Source: Guillardia theta CCMP2712 (Eukaryota; Cryptophyceae; Pyrenomonadales; Geminigeraceae). Taken from it: a DNA stretch of 64,000 bases. Position numbers and translations under genes: made by a program. The stretch lies in contig NW_005434652.1 in the NCBI RefSeq assembly GCF_000315625.1, forward strand, positions 758,091 through 822,090. The letters run 5' to 3'. Of the stretch, positions 45,991 to 57,801 are shown in pieces. The notes beneath the pieces were generated by a model. It did no database searches. It was given only the letters and a program-made list of their open reading frames with translations, and was not told where the DNA came from. The first letter of the stretch is position 1. Each line of letters begins with the position of its first letter.

Positions 45991-48477
45991 GGCGCCAGTT
46001 GTCGCAAGGCAAGCTACTGGCTCACGAGATCCCTCTTATTGAAGTCGATGGGTGTGTGCTACCTCGCAGCTTTCCTGACGAGTGCCCTTCAAGCGAGAGC
46101 TCTCTTTGGTTCGAATGGTCTACAGCCGCTGACCTACTCCAACCGGCCTCGGCCAAGCCCCCTATTCTGGTTCTTAGTGGAGAGCCCTTACGGTCCGCAG
46201 CTGCCGTTCCATGACTGGATGTTGGAAGCAGCCTGTTGGTCGGGAGTTCTGCTCTCCCTGCTGCTGGTCTTCTCAGTGTTGAACTCCTTCCTCCTTCCTC
46301 TCAGCTTGTGGCTGCTTTACTTGTCGATCGTCAACCTGGGAGGATGGGTGATGAACTACGGGTGGGAATGGCTGACACTAGAGGTAGGCTTCCTCTCAAT
46401 CTTCCTGTGCCCCGTCTTCTCCCTTTCACCCTTCCCAAGGGGGTATCCTCCTCCCCGGCTCGTGCTCTGGCTCTTTCGGTGGTGCGCATTTCGGCTCATG
46501 ATTGGCGCTGGCATGTCGAAGATCGGCTCTCGCTCCTCCGCCTGCTGGAAGGAGCTGACCTGTACCACCACTCATTACTTCACACAGCCGATGCCGAACC
46601 CTCTCGCATGGTTCGCTCATCAACTTCCTCTTGACGTGCACAAGATTGAAGTGTCTCTGACCTTCTTCGAGCAACTGATTCTTCCCTTTGGTATCCTTGT
46701 TCCGATCAGGGCTGTCAGATTGTTCACAGCAGTCGCTGAGCTGCTATTCCAAGTGGGGATTGTGAGCACAGGGAACTACGCCTGGATCAACTTCATTGGT
46801 GCTGTGCCGTGTCTGGCTCTCCTAGATGATCATTTCTTGTCCTTGTTCTTCCAGTCTCCTCCACACGAAGATCCTGGCGAGGACAAGGAGCGTCCTTCCG
46901 CTTCCAGGGGGTTCGTTGGTTTCCTCTCTGGCTTGCGAGCATATTGCAGGCTCGTACTGCATGTCTCCCTTGTACTTTTTATTGGTTATAAGTCAGCAGC
47001 CCCGCTCAAAGAGCTTTTCAGCCCTTCTCCCTGGCTCCATTTCTATGATGACTACTTCTTTGTGAATGCGCAGGGTGTCTTCGGATTCATCAATCAGCAC
47101 AGGGTCAACCTTGTGTTATCCTACACTCATGACAAGATTCCCAAATCAATCGTCAAGAACAAAAGCAAAGGTTGTGTAGATCACCCTGGGGTCATTGCAA
47201 ATGATCCTTCAGGTAGATCGCTCAGGTAAATTTCTCCGTTGCAAAGCCTCAATGCTGATCTAGGATGTATTGATGGAATAGTTGTTCGGATTTGACATTT
47301 CATTGCAACAACAATCAAGTGCGAAGTCTCTGCAAACAGACTTGCAATGCATGTTCAAGTTATGCTTCAAAAGATTTCGAAGGAGTCTCATGGAAGCCGT
47401 TGGAATTCAAGAATCTCCCAGGAAATCCACGCAAGATGCCATGGTTCAATTCTCCTTATCATCACCGTCTAGATTGGGAGATTTGGATACACACAACAGG
47501 TCAGTGACTGTAAAGATCCGTCTAGTGTCTGTTGTCCACCCGGTGTCTGTAGTCCACCTAGTGTCTGTTAAGATCCGTCCAATCTCTGTGCATCTTGATC
47601 AAGCTGACTTTATGAGAAGCTTCCTTGGAGCATCCGGCACTCATGGGGCAGAAGCTCGACGTCCCTCCATTCCTCCAGAAGTTGGTCAGTACTTCACTCT
47701 TGTAGTCAGCCGTTGACTGTTGTTGAGTCATGATCACAGGTACAAAAGATCTTAGCTGGTGACTCTGATTCCGTTTCACTTGTTGGCACTCCATGGTCTG
47801 ACTTGTTGCTTGTCGCCAACAATACGCGCAAGCGCTTAATGCCCCCTACTGCCATCAAAGCTCAATATTTCTTCTACACCTACACGTCCAACAGAGAGGA
47901 CGGATCCTGGTGGAAACAGACTGCTATCAAAAACAACGATGAAATGTTTTGGATCGCCAAAACAGATCGATGGAAAGGAGGAACAATTGAGAGTTTGCCA
48001 CATCGGAGTCGTATCCTTCTCTTCATTGTACTCTTCATTTTCATGAAATTGTTTGAATTCGTTGAATCTTTTGGTCACTCGGTGAGTAATAGCAGTAATC
48101 CCAAGGAATGGGTGCGGGTCAGCACCTCTCAATTCCTAATGCAAGTGTTGAATGGGATAGGAGGATGGACAGTGTTTCTGCAAACTCTCTTGTTGGACTA
48201 CCCAGCGCTCAGGGGCGAAGTGTGCAAGCTTCATTCTTCAAACATCTTGGAGTTTGTCTTCGCCAAAGTTCTCTCTACGAATGCTCAAGCCAGTACACAG
48301 TACCAGTCTATTTTTGTGATTTCTTTGCTCCTTGGAATCGTCAATTCAGCGAATTGTTTTGAGGTCCTGGATACATTCAAGGCGATATGCATGAAAATCG
48401 GAGGTCTTGCCTTATGTTTTCTTCTAATCTTCACATCGTACGATGCCTACAAAATATCTCAGAACCTGCAAGAGTAA
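45991..48477 (+). CDS. Lipase maturation factor-family membrane protein
   Basis: ER multi-membrane protein; animal LMF1 helps fold dimeric lipases. The first recognised exon follows acceptor CCGCAG at 45990 and gives the family start SYWLTRSLLLKSMGVCYLAA, then ALFGSNGLQP, FHDWML, WVMNYGWEWLTLEVGFL and RWCAFRLMIGAGMSKIGS, then HYFTQPMPNPLAWF, ending near 47200. A second exon (about 47340-47500) has WKPLEFKNLPGNPRKMP and SPYHHRLDWEIWIHTT. A last part (47740-48477) has PPTAIKAQYFFYTYT. The C-terminus continues about 160 residues past the usual LMF domain with three or four more hydrophobic segments (LLFIVLFIFMKLFEF, SIFVISLLLGIVNSA, LALCFLLIFTSY). The initiator ATG and the exon at 47530-47690 are not settled. 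Confidence 0.85.
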
Positions 48478-48533
48478 TATGCTCAAAGACTCAGCCATCA
48501 AGAATTAACATGTCTTTACTGATTGTTAACAGA

Positions 48534-51345
48534 TTATTTGTTCGGATCTTTGCCAGCTTTTTGCGACTTCATGACCTTGCTTTCAGACCCTTTTCCGCTC
48601 TTTCCATCGGCGCCTTCGAATTTTCCCACGATTTCGGAAACGAGCTTATGCGTATAGGCTCCAGTATTCTGACCTTGATTCTGTTTGTTTATTCTCCGAA
48701 CATGTGTTTCTGGTGTCAGCTGCCAATCAACTTCGCTGCCTTGAATTTCAAAATACTTGTGATCTCCAATGCCAATAGATGGGGGGGTGTCCTTGAAATA
48801 TTTCTCTCTCACAACAGTGTGGTCTTTGGGCGTCTGAAAAGCCGAGTTGGATCTGGGATAACATCGTGAGTCGCTGTAATTCTCTCCATCGGGACTTGAA
48901 CACGTCATGAACTCGTTGGCCTGCTTCAGAGCAGCAAGAGCAGCTGCCTCTCGTTTCCGAGCCTCCTCAGCTGCAATCTCCTCCTCCATGCAAGTCTGCA
49001 AGACCTTTTGCAACTGTTGGTGGAGGTTCTCGCGCTCTCTCAACCATTGATTCCTTTCTTCTTCGAATTGCACCTTCAACCCTTCAAATCCTCCCCCATC
49101 TTCCGCTGTACTAGCCCTATCTTTGTGGTCAGTACAGGAATCACGAGTTTGGATCTGCAAAGCACCTGGCAGAACTTGAAACTCTCTGATTTTGTAGTTT
49201 TATCTTGTTCTCCAATTCGTATATCCGATTATCCTTTTCTTGCAACGCATCCTGTAAGCTGTAATGCAAATCAGCGGGTAATTCCTCACAACACAATTTG
49301 GAATACCTTAAGATGCGAATTTGCTCATTGACTTTGCTTGTAGGAGAATTAGCGTTTTCACTTTGAACCGAGCTGGACTCTTTTGAAGATATCTTTAACC
49401 TCTCCAAAGTCCTTGTGTATTCCTTTTCTCTCTGTTCGTGCTCCCTTATCGAGGTTTCGAATTCCAGTAAAAGATCATCCTTTTCTCTCACCTTCAAGAG
49501 GGCATCATCGAGCTTTTGTATTTTATCTGCAAGAGAGTTCTTCAGGTCCATGACAGATTCTTCTGCATTTTGTCGCTTCTTTCGTTCAACGTCAAAATCT
49601 TGTCTCAGACGTTCGAATTCCTTCTCTCTTCTTTCTGCTTGTTTCACACGAGTCATATCAGATTCATTATGCTGAGACAGAGATGACTTCAACTCTTCAA
49701 GAGCAATTTCAGTCTCTTGCCGTTTTCTGCTTTCTTTTTCAAGTTCGTCTACTATCTCGCTTTGCTTCCTTCTTTGTTGACGAAGCTCTTCATTCAATAC
49801 TTTGATCTTCTCTTCAAGCTCCGAAGTTCTTTCTTTCTCTTGAGATAGATTATGACGAAGGCTATCAATTTCCATCGAAGTAACAACATTTTCACGAATC
49901 GTGCTCTTCATATTTTCTGTTGCAGCCTCGGCGTCTGCTTTTGCATTTTTCAAAGAATGCAAATATTCCTCCGACTTTGCTTCTTCTTCCTCAAGGCCCT
50001 TCTTTAGCTTTGCAATTTGTAGTTTTTTGACTTCCAATTCGTCTCTCAGAGCAATCATTTCTGACTTGAGGCTGTGATATCTTTCTTCGTTTGCTTCAGA
50101 ATTCTCACTTTCGAACCGCTGACGAATATGCCTTTCCTCTTCTAGGTCAGCGCGGATTCTCTCTAATTCCTGATCCCTCCTTTCGTCTTCCATTGATCGT
50201 ATTTTCTCTTCTTCAACCATTGCAAGCTTCATCATCTGGAGGTTCTTTTCAATCTGATTCTTAGATTCAGCGACCTCAGCTAATGCGTTGTGAAGCCGTT
50301 CATTGTCGTTCTGTAAGGAAAGGATTTGGTCTCTTGAATACGCTTCACTTTGCTGATTTTCGAGCTTTTCCATCAAGTCCCGACTTTTCTTTCTTTCAAG
50401 ATCAAGTTCCGCTTGTATTCTTTTCAAATGCTTGCTTCTTTCCTCCTCTCGTATTTGATCAGCTTCAATATTTTTCGATAGCGTCTGCTTAACTTTTCTC
50501 AATAAATCTTCGGCTTCTTCCCTTCGTTCTTTCTCTTTTGATAAAGATTTCCTTAGGCTCTCTACTTCGTTACATAACGTTTCTACTTCATTGCATAGGG
50601 TTTCATAGTCTTCTCTGTCATTCTCAACAGGTTCCTTGGAACGATTCCGTAGAAATTCATGTTCGATTATTCGAGTTACATTTAGCAGTTCCTTGGTAAA
50701 CAAAATTGTTTCTCTCAAAACGTGATGAACTGTGGGATTTTGCAGTGGATTCTTTTCTGTGTATTTGACCTGACTCACCTGAACTGTACTGGCTTTACTT
50801 TCTTCGGAATTCTTTCGCGATACTCCTGACCCTGCGACGTGCTGATCCCTGGAAAATGTATGTCCAATAGAGTTCTTTTTCGCGTCGAACTTTGAATCAG
50901 ACTTGTCTTGTTTACTCCTTGACGCCTTAGAAGGGATTCGACTTCGTGGTGTCACAATCACAGGATTTGTTTGAAATTTGGCTCTGTCAAACGGCGCTTT
51001 GTTTTCTGAGCTCGCAGAGGTCCACTTGAGAGTCTCGCTCTTTGGACGCAGGTCATGTTGAAGTTTGTCTTGTTTTTCAATCGAAGTGCCGAATAGATTC
51101 ACAGGGTTTGCACGCGGAAAAATGTTCTGAGCTGTGTTGATCGCGTCTTCTTGCCATTTTAGCAATCCAGACCAGGGGCTGTCAGGAGCTGATATTATGC
51201 TTTGAAAGAAAGCCCCTGCACCTGAATTTCGATTCTCTGATTCTGCTCCAGCCTGTGCACTCAATGGTCTGCTGGTCTGCCGGCTAGGCGTGTTCCTTTC
51301 ACCAAGACTTCTCTCATGAGGTTTGGACCCCAGCAGGAAACTCAT
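48534..51345 (-). CDS. Long coiled-coil protein of unknown role
   Basis: About 900 residues from ATG 51345 (MSFLLGSKPHERSLGERN). The first ~230 residues are Ser/Lys-rich and disordered. About residues 250-740 are an almost unbroken coiled coil rich in E, K, R and L heptads (EERRDQELERIRADLEEER, SKERKR-type). A second coiled-coil part (FEEERNQWLRERENLHQQLQ) and a lysine-rich tail (SKVMKSQKAGKDPNK) follow. The exon junction is odd: ENKIKLQNQR must connect to IQTRDSCTD across only 28 nt (GTTTCAAG to TTTGCAG). A normal 48-nt intron may lie just upstream, ending at 49260. Structural role guessed (centrosome, flagellum or cytoskeleton). Convergent with the LMF gene with only 56 bp between stops. 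Confidence 0.75.
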
Positions 51346-52289
51346 GGCTGAGCTGCTTACCAAGGGAAGTGCAGCTATCACAAGCAAGAATCAACAGATG
51401 GTGGTATGTCTATGTTGACTAGCGATGCTTTTCAGGGCAGTTTTGCGGCCATGAAACATTCTGCAGGCCGCGCACTTCTGGCAGTGTCGGCCATGCAGCC
51501 TACAGTTACAGAAGGTGGGGGTTGACCAAAAAGGGCCTGGGGTGGTGATAGAGAAGTAGGGGTACGATTGTGGGAAGACTAGGGGTACCGCTCAGCCAGT
51601 TGCCCACTAGAACCTTTGATAAGTAAAATTTTAGCGAACAGTGTTTTAACTTAACTTCGAGAGTGTCCGGGTGTCCCGGTCCAGTGAATCCCGCCGAGTC
51701 TCAGTCTATTACGCCGCTGCTATCATACTCAGTGGCCGACCGTGCTCGAATCTCCTTCCAAAGTGCTTTTACTCATAGGTAAGTCAAAAATCAGTACGGT
51801 ACGTCAGCCTGGGTGACGGAGCACACTGGCAAGTTTCAAGTTGCTCAAGACCGAGTTTAATATACACAAACTTGACCGTACCAGAATTGAGGAGCACATG
51901 AGAGATAGACTGTATGATAGGATGTAAAACCCAAGCACCCAGACATGAGAGGACCTTAGCCTCGCAAGACGGCTAGGAAAGCCCCGCCGAGTCTTCAAGC
52001 CTTCGTCACAGGGGCGGGCCGGGGCCGGGGCCCGGCCAGTGGACCGTAATCAGGACTGAGAGCACTGAGAGGAGGCTTCGGACCGTCCTGACACTGTCCG
52101 ACCGCACAGGGCATACGGCGGTGGTCGGCCCGTCACTCCGGGCCACCGTAGTACCACCTAGTGCTAGTTCGATAGAAGCTGCGCGCGGCGCCGCCGCCAG
52201 TCACTGCCCGGCCCGGCGGGGCCCGGCCCGACCGGGCTGAGCTGCGGCAGTTACACTGACCGTTATGATGGGGGCCAACGAGAGCCGCA
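51346..52289. promoter_or_regulatory. Divergent intergenic region with GC-rich island
   Basis: Holds promoters of the coiled-coil gene (-) and LysRS (+). Near the former, GTAGGGGTAC (51563) and CTAGGGGTACC (51581) read C-rich on that gene's coding strand. Next to LysRS, 52010-52235 is a GC-rich island with GGCCGGGGCCGGGGCC and GGCCCGGCCCG words ending 55 bp before the first ATG. No gene is seen. Confidence 0.5.
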
Positions 52290-55200
52290 ATGAAGGCTTG
52301 GCGCCTGCTTTTGGCAGCGATCGTAGCCGCTGATTGGTCATGCCGGGCAGAGATTCTTGGACAGACAGCGAAAATGGCTTCCATATCATCAACGTACTCC
52401 CATTTTCAAAATGAGAAGAAGAAGTCTCGCTCTCTCTGCCAGCTTTCCCGCTTTTCGAGAATTCGTGGAGGATCCGGTCAAGACTGCCAGTCGGACGCGG
52501 GTGGTCTGCCAAGCATCTCGAATCAAGGACAGGGCGATGATATTACAATCCAAGGTACTTGATGAAAGACATGTTATACACTATTGCGTGATGTGTGTGC
52601 TTTGCTAAGTACAAGGTAAAGCAGATAACCTTGACGCGGAAAACTCCACCGCGCAGCTGCTTGAAAGACTTAAGCTGGAGAAAGATGAAGATGGCAAGCC
52701 ACTCAGTAAGAATGAAATCAAAAGAAGATTGAAGGCTCATGAAAAAGAACTGAAGAAAATGTCACAAAACAAGATTCAAATTCCGAAGTCACAGGTCTAG
52801 TTGTACAAGCTTGGTCTACGATGTTTTGAAACACCTGAAGGAGAAGAAAGAGGATGACGAAGATCTTGACCCTACACGGTACTTTGAAAATCGCATCGTC
52901 TCGGTTAACAAGCTCAAGAACTCGGGTACACATTCTATGAGCCGGTTTTGAACTCAATGGAGGCGCAGGGTATCGTTTTCCACCAAGATATGACATCACA
53001 ATGTCCCTGACGAACTTTCGAAAAAAATATGATGGGCAAGAAAAGCTACAATCATGCAAGAAGAACGGCTGAAATTTTGTTTTCTTGAAGGAATATAAAT
53101 CCAGGAGATCAGATTAGCTCTGTTGAAGAAAGGGTCATTCTTCATGTTGTTAGACTGATGTGTCCTTCTGAGAGTGATAGCAGGTTGCTGGTAGAATAAC
53201 ACAGAAAAGACAACAGGTGTGCTCGTTGCTTTTTTGCTATCGATGCTTTGATGGGCTGATATTCAACTTTGTTGCCAGGGGCGACTCATCTTTTATGATG
53301 TCCGCTCGGACGGAGAGAGGCTACAGGTGCGCTAAAGAGAGAAGTCTCCGCGAGTTGATGCGTGCATGGCAGATCATGGCGAGTAGTGCAAACTTCGAGA
53401 GCGAAGAACAATTTCGCGATCAGAATGAGATTTTGAGACGTGGAGACTTGATTGGAGTGGTTGGTCATCCGGTAGGAAAGATAATCTTTTCAGCTTTTGC
53501 GAATCGCAATCAATCCTTTATTTACAACGCTGTCTTAGGGATGCTCTAAAAGCGGAGAACTTTCGATTATAGCAAGAGAGGCAAATCTTGATTGGAAGAT
53601 TGTGGATGCTGAATATATTCTACATTTCAGCTCACCCTCTTATCCCCTTGTCTCCGCATGCTTCCTAAGCATTCCTTGAAAGATCAAGAAACAAGGTCCG
53701 TGTGTCCTGTCAATCAATTTTTTGGGTGGCTTATTTGATCACGCTTCAGATACAGACAAAGATACTTAGACCTCATCATGAACCCCAATGTAAGATTTTT
53801 CCAGATTGCTTCACTCAGGACGTTACCCGTGTACACAAGATTGATCCCCTTGCAATTTTTTGTTTATGAATAGTCGTTACTTGCAGGTTCGAGAGACTTT
53901 TGTTCTTAGAAGTTCGATCATTCAGGAGGAAATTTGGTCAATTGAAATCTATTTTTTCGCTGAAAGCCTATGACAGGTTCGAGAGTATCTCATTCAAAGG
54001 AACTTTCTTGAAGTCGAAACTCCCATCTTGAATACAGTTCGTCAGTTATGTACCTTGTTGTCTTTCTGAGGTGAACTCAGGTGCCTGGAGGAGCCAATGC
54101 GAAACCTTTCATTACTCATCACAATGAGCTTGGAATGGATATGTAAACTGAAGTCACATGTTCGCCTGATAACACAACTTGTGGTAGGTATCTACGAATT
54201 GCTCCAGAACTTTATCTTAAACAGCTTGTTGTGGTAACTCATGCACTCGTACTTTTCTCCCCATGACATGATTTGAAGGGTGGACTGGATCGTGTATTTG
54301 AAATAGGCCGTTTGTTTCGAAACGAAGGCATTGACATGGTAACTAAACACTGATACTTGTGCTGAACTCTACTTTTCCTGAAATATTTTCAAGACACATA
54401 ATCCAGAATTCACTACTTGCGAATTTTACATGGCATATGCTGACTATGAGGATCTTTTATGCATGGTGTAAATGTCTATTGCTATATTTTCTATCTCTGT
54501 GAGGCATGCAGCAGACCGAAGACATGCTTAGTAACATGGTGAAGAAACTAACTGGATCTTACATCGTTGTATACAACAACCAAGTGAGCAGATTTCTAGC
54601 AAGGCATGATGCGACGAGAGATTGAGTCATTTATGCAGACAATCGATTTCACGCCACCTTTCAGGCGTGTGCAAATGATTCCAGCATTGGAAGAGGCTCT
54701 TGGAGTGAAGTTCAGTGAGGTAAGTGGTTCATCCAGAAGTTTTACAATTTTGTTCATCTTTGTCCCTAGGACTTGGAATCAAGCAACATGAATACAATAC
54801 TCATGGTGACGCGACAATGCAAAATTTGTATGCTCTCATTGCAGTAAGACTTCCTAGGAACTTTGCAAAAAGCATGATGTTACTTGCCCACCGCCAACGA
54901 CAAACGCACGATTGCTGGATAAGCTTGGTGCAAATATGTTTACGCTTCAAACGTGCTCAAGTCACTGCACAGTTGGAGCTTTCGTGGAATCAAAATGTAT
55001 CAATCCAACATTTGTGATGGACCATCCGATTATCATGTCGCCTCTTGCACGAAACCATCGCAATTGCTCAGGTTGTGTGGTTACAGACAAGATCTATGAG
55101 TTTGCTTACGTATTAGCAGGGTTGACTGAACGATTCGAACTGTTCATAAATGGAGTACCATATACTCAGTCCAGGATCTCTTAGTCTAACCATAGACACA

Positions 55201-55675
55201 GATGGAGTATTGTAACGCTTACTCTGAGTTGAATGACCCAGTCGAACAGGTTCCCATGTTTTGTTTGTACTCTGTTTGTCATCTTCGTTTCCAACCACTG
55301 ATGTGAAATGGCAGAGGAAGCGATTTGAGCAGCAGGCGCTTTCACACGCCTCGGGAGATGCAGAAGCACAGGTTGTGTTACGATCAAACGACTGCTGACT
55401 TGAGTCCTGACACCTGCAAAAGTTGCTCGATGAAAATTTCTGCGTCGCTCTTGAGTGAGTTGGCTGCATGTCAAAAGAAGAAGTTGATGTCATGCTCTTG
55501 CAGGCACGGGTTGCCGCCAACTGCTGGATGGGGCTTGGGAATCGATAGGTTGACCATGTTGCTCTCGAACAACAACAACATCAAGGAGGTTTGATCCCCA
55601 CATCTTCACAGTTGAGAGCAGCTCAACCATGTTCGGCAGGTGCTTCTTTTTCCTGCCATGAAACCTCAAGACTAG
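52290..55675 (+). CDS. KARS: Lysyl-tRNA synthetase, class II, with organelle-type presequence
   Basis: Charges tRNA-Lys. At least 16 short exons. After the leader comes the eukaryotic-type N-terminal helix ([20 protein letters not shown]), then [35 protein letters not shown], the OB-fold exon with [50 protein letters not shown] and [16 protein letters not shown] (motif 1). Next are [53 protein letters not shown] (motif 2), [19 protein letters not shown] and [15 protein letters not shown] (motif 3), ending [11 protein letters not shown] and TAG at 55673-55675. The 5' end is less sure: ATG 52290 opens [11 protein letters not shown], which joins in phase through an intron to a stretch with [14 protein letters not shown], resembling a plastid bipartite leader with Phe at the processing site. 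Plastid, mitochondrial or dual location is open. Confidence 0.9.
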
Positions 55676-56035
55676 CCATTACCCGTGGATCAGCAAACAG
55701 CTACTACTTGATACTCTAATCGTCCTCGACATGTGGCGGGTGACTCGCTCGAGTTCCAACTCAGGTCCCCCCGGCCGGGCGGCGCCGAGTCGGACAAAAT
55801 CAAATCCCGGGCAACTCCATGCACTTCTGAAATAGCTAGCCAACCCTCCTCCAGTTTTATGAAGTACGGGTGGGTAGCTAAAAGTATGGGTGGCTCACAC
55901 AAACACGGGTGCAAGACGAGAAAAATCCCAAAGCTGTAGAGTAAATACTAGGGGTCCGAAAAGATCGGTGTGGGTTCCCCTCTGCAGGAGATTAAATTAT
56001 GGGGGTGGGGGTGGGTCATGCAAGGAGATATCACC
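55676..56035. promoter_or_regulatory. Intergenic region upstream of NFU
   Basis: 360 bp. A short GC block (GGCCGGGCGGCGCC, about 55770-55785) lies about 250 bp before the NFU start; G-rich repeats (TACGGGTGGGTAGC, CTAGGGGTCC, GGGGGTGGGGGTGGG) fill 55865-56015. No gene is seen. Confidence 0.45.
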
Positions 56036-57447
56036 ATGGTGCGGCGAGTGCTTGTGATCATAGCAGCGATGATGGCAGGAAAGGGAGCGGAAGCCTTCGC
56101 TTTAACCCAGCCGCATCTTTCTCATCTTACAGTCTCTCAGCCTTCTCCCCAAAGCTTCTCGAAGGTGAGGAGACCTGACCTGATCTTGAACCCTTTTGCC
56201 CTCTGTTTGCGCTTTCATAAAGGGTCATGGAATATGCCTGGGCAGTCCAGTAGATTTGTTAGCAAACTACCGAATTCTTGTGCGGTTGTTTTACCCCTCC
56301 AAAGATTGACTGTGTTAGGATGGAATGGGTTGTTTTCTTCGTGTGTACATTGACTGTGTCGTTGATTTGATCAGGTGTGGAGGCCGCTGGTGCTGCGGAG
56401 CGCAAAGAGATCACTCCTCGCATTGAAGGATACAGACTCGATTGTTTCTCCTTTTGATCCATCTGTAGATGTGAGAATGTTTGCAATATCTTGCGGGAAA
56501 GATATGTGAAACTATTTTTGTAGCCACTTCTTCCAAAAGAGACTGAAGAAAGCCCTACTGACTTGGATGTAACCGAATGTTGCGTGCCAAGTCCATGTAC
56601 CTGACGTCTAGCTCCACATAGGGTCCTTTGCCTCTCACATGGGAAAATGTTGAGAAAGTGTTGGACACTATGCGACCCTACTTGATGAGTGATGGGGGCA
56701 ACGTGAAGATCGCGGACATCGATGGCGGGGTAAATGAATTTCTGCTTCATTGGATTTATGCCTTGCGAATTAGTCGCATGCAGAAGCTCTGACGGTTGAT
56801 TTATTCATAGATTGTACGTTTGAAACTTGAAGGTGCCTGCGGTACTTGTCCTTCATCTACCATGACAATGAAGGTATTCGCCAAAAACCACCTTTCATAT
56901 TCTGTTGAAATTCAGTTCAGATGGGTTTAGAACGCGGTCTGCGTGAGAAGATTCCAGAGATTGTGGATGTTGTGCAGGTTGATATCCGCTTTCCTACCTT
57001 GAGACCATTTCAGTCGGTTTTGATTTGCAACTGTATTCAGGATCTTGGTGACGGGGGCCCAGAACTATCTCCTGATTCAGTAGAAAAAGTCCTGGATACG
57101 GTTCGAAGTACGAGAGTGATTGAGCCAATGACTGACGTGTCTTGATCCACAAGGTGCGCCCATTCTTGAAGGTCGCAGGAGGCTCGATAGAGTTGTTCGA
57201 TTTGCGTGGTGTAGGTGGAATGCAGCCGGTATTGTAGTCGTTTCGAGTTTTCACAACATTGACCACCGTGAAAGGTAATCATTCTCAAGATGACCGGAAC
57301 CAGCGCAGCTCTACGAAGCGTCAAAAATGAAATTGTGCAGAGACTACAGGTTGAATCTTTGCTAACAATCATCAGCTCCGTTTCTGATCCTTTCCTTGGT
57401 AGCGCAATTTCATGCTTGCCGGCTTGAGAATTGAATGGACCGATTAA
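56036..57447 (+). CDS. NFU: Plastid NFU iron-sulfur scaffold with two NifU domains
   Basis: Assembles and transfers Fe-S clusters in the plastid. Ten exons close exactly: 56036-56164, 56375-56470, 56524-56568, 56622-56729, 56811-56873, 56921-56977, 57041-57100, 57154-57228, 57275-57349, 57403-57447; 250 residues. The leader is bipartite: signal peptide [20 protein letters not shown], then Phe and a Ser/Pro/Gln-rich transit part ([20 protein letters not shown]). First NifU C-terminal domain: [20 protein letters not shown], then GACGTCPSS with the cluster-binding CxxC, then [11 protein letters not shown]. Second domain: [20 protein letters not shown], then [18 protein letters not shown], with no CxxC, as in plant NFU1-3. 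It ends [14 protein letters not shown]. Confidence 0.95.
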
Positions 57448-57801
57448 AAGCAACCCATGTTCGCACCCTTGTGTTTTTAATGATCGCTGTCGGCAGCTTG
57501 AGGAATATTAAATGAAAGAACTCTTCGACGGCTCTTGTGCCTGTGCCGCCACGGCCTGCCCATGCAGAAGAGGCTGCCCACGGCCTGACTGCCGTGGCCC
57601 AAGCTGTGAGCTGCAGTGCACAGCGGCACGGCCCGGCGCAGCAGGCCGGCGCCCTTGGGCCGGCGCATGACTGCCGGGCCCGCACTGCCGTCCGACACTA
57701 CCGTACGGTACTGGCCGTCGGCCATACCGTCAGCATTCCGCAGAGTCCGTGCCGGGGTTGGGCATGAGCGGGGATGAGAAATTTCTGGAAATTCTCGTTC
57801 G
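57448..57801. promoter_or_regulatory. Intergenic region with GC-rich island upstream of AAA gene
   Basis: 354 bp. 57590-57680 is GC-rich (CGGCCCGGCGC, GGCCGGCGCCC, GCCGGGCCCGC), followed by a palindromic CCGTACGG at about 57701 and the ATG at 57802. No gene is seen. Confidence 0.5.
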
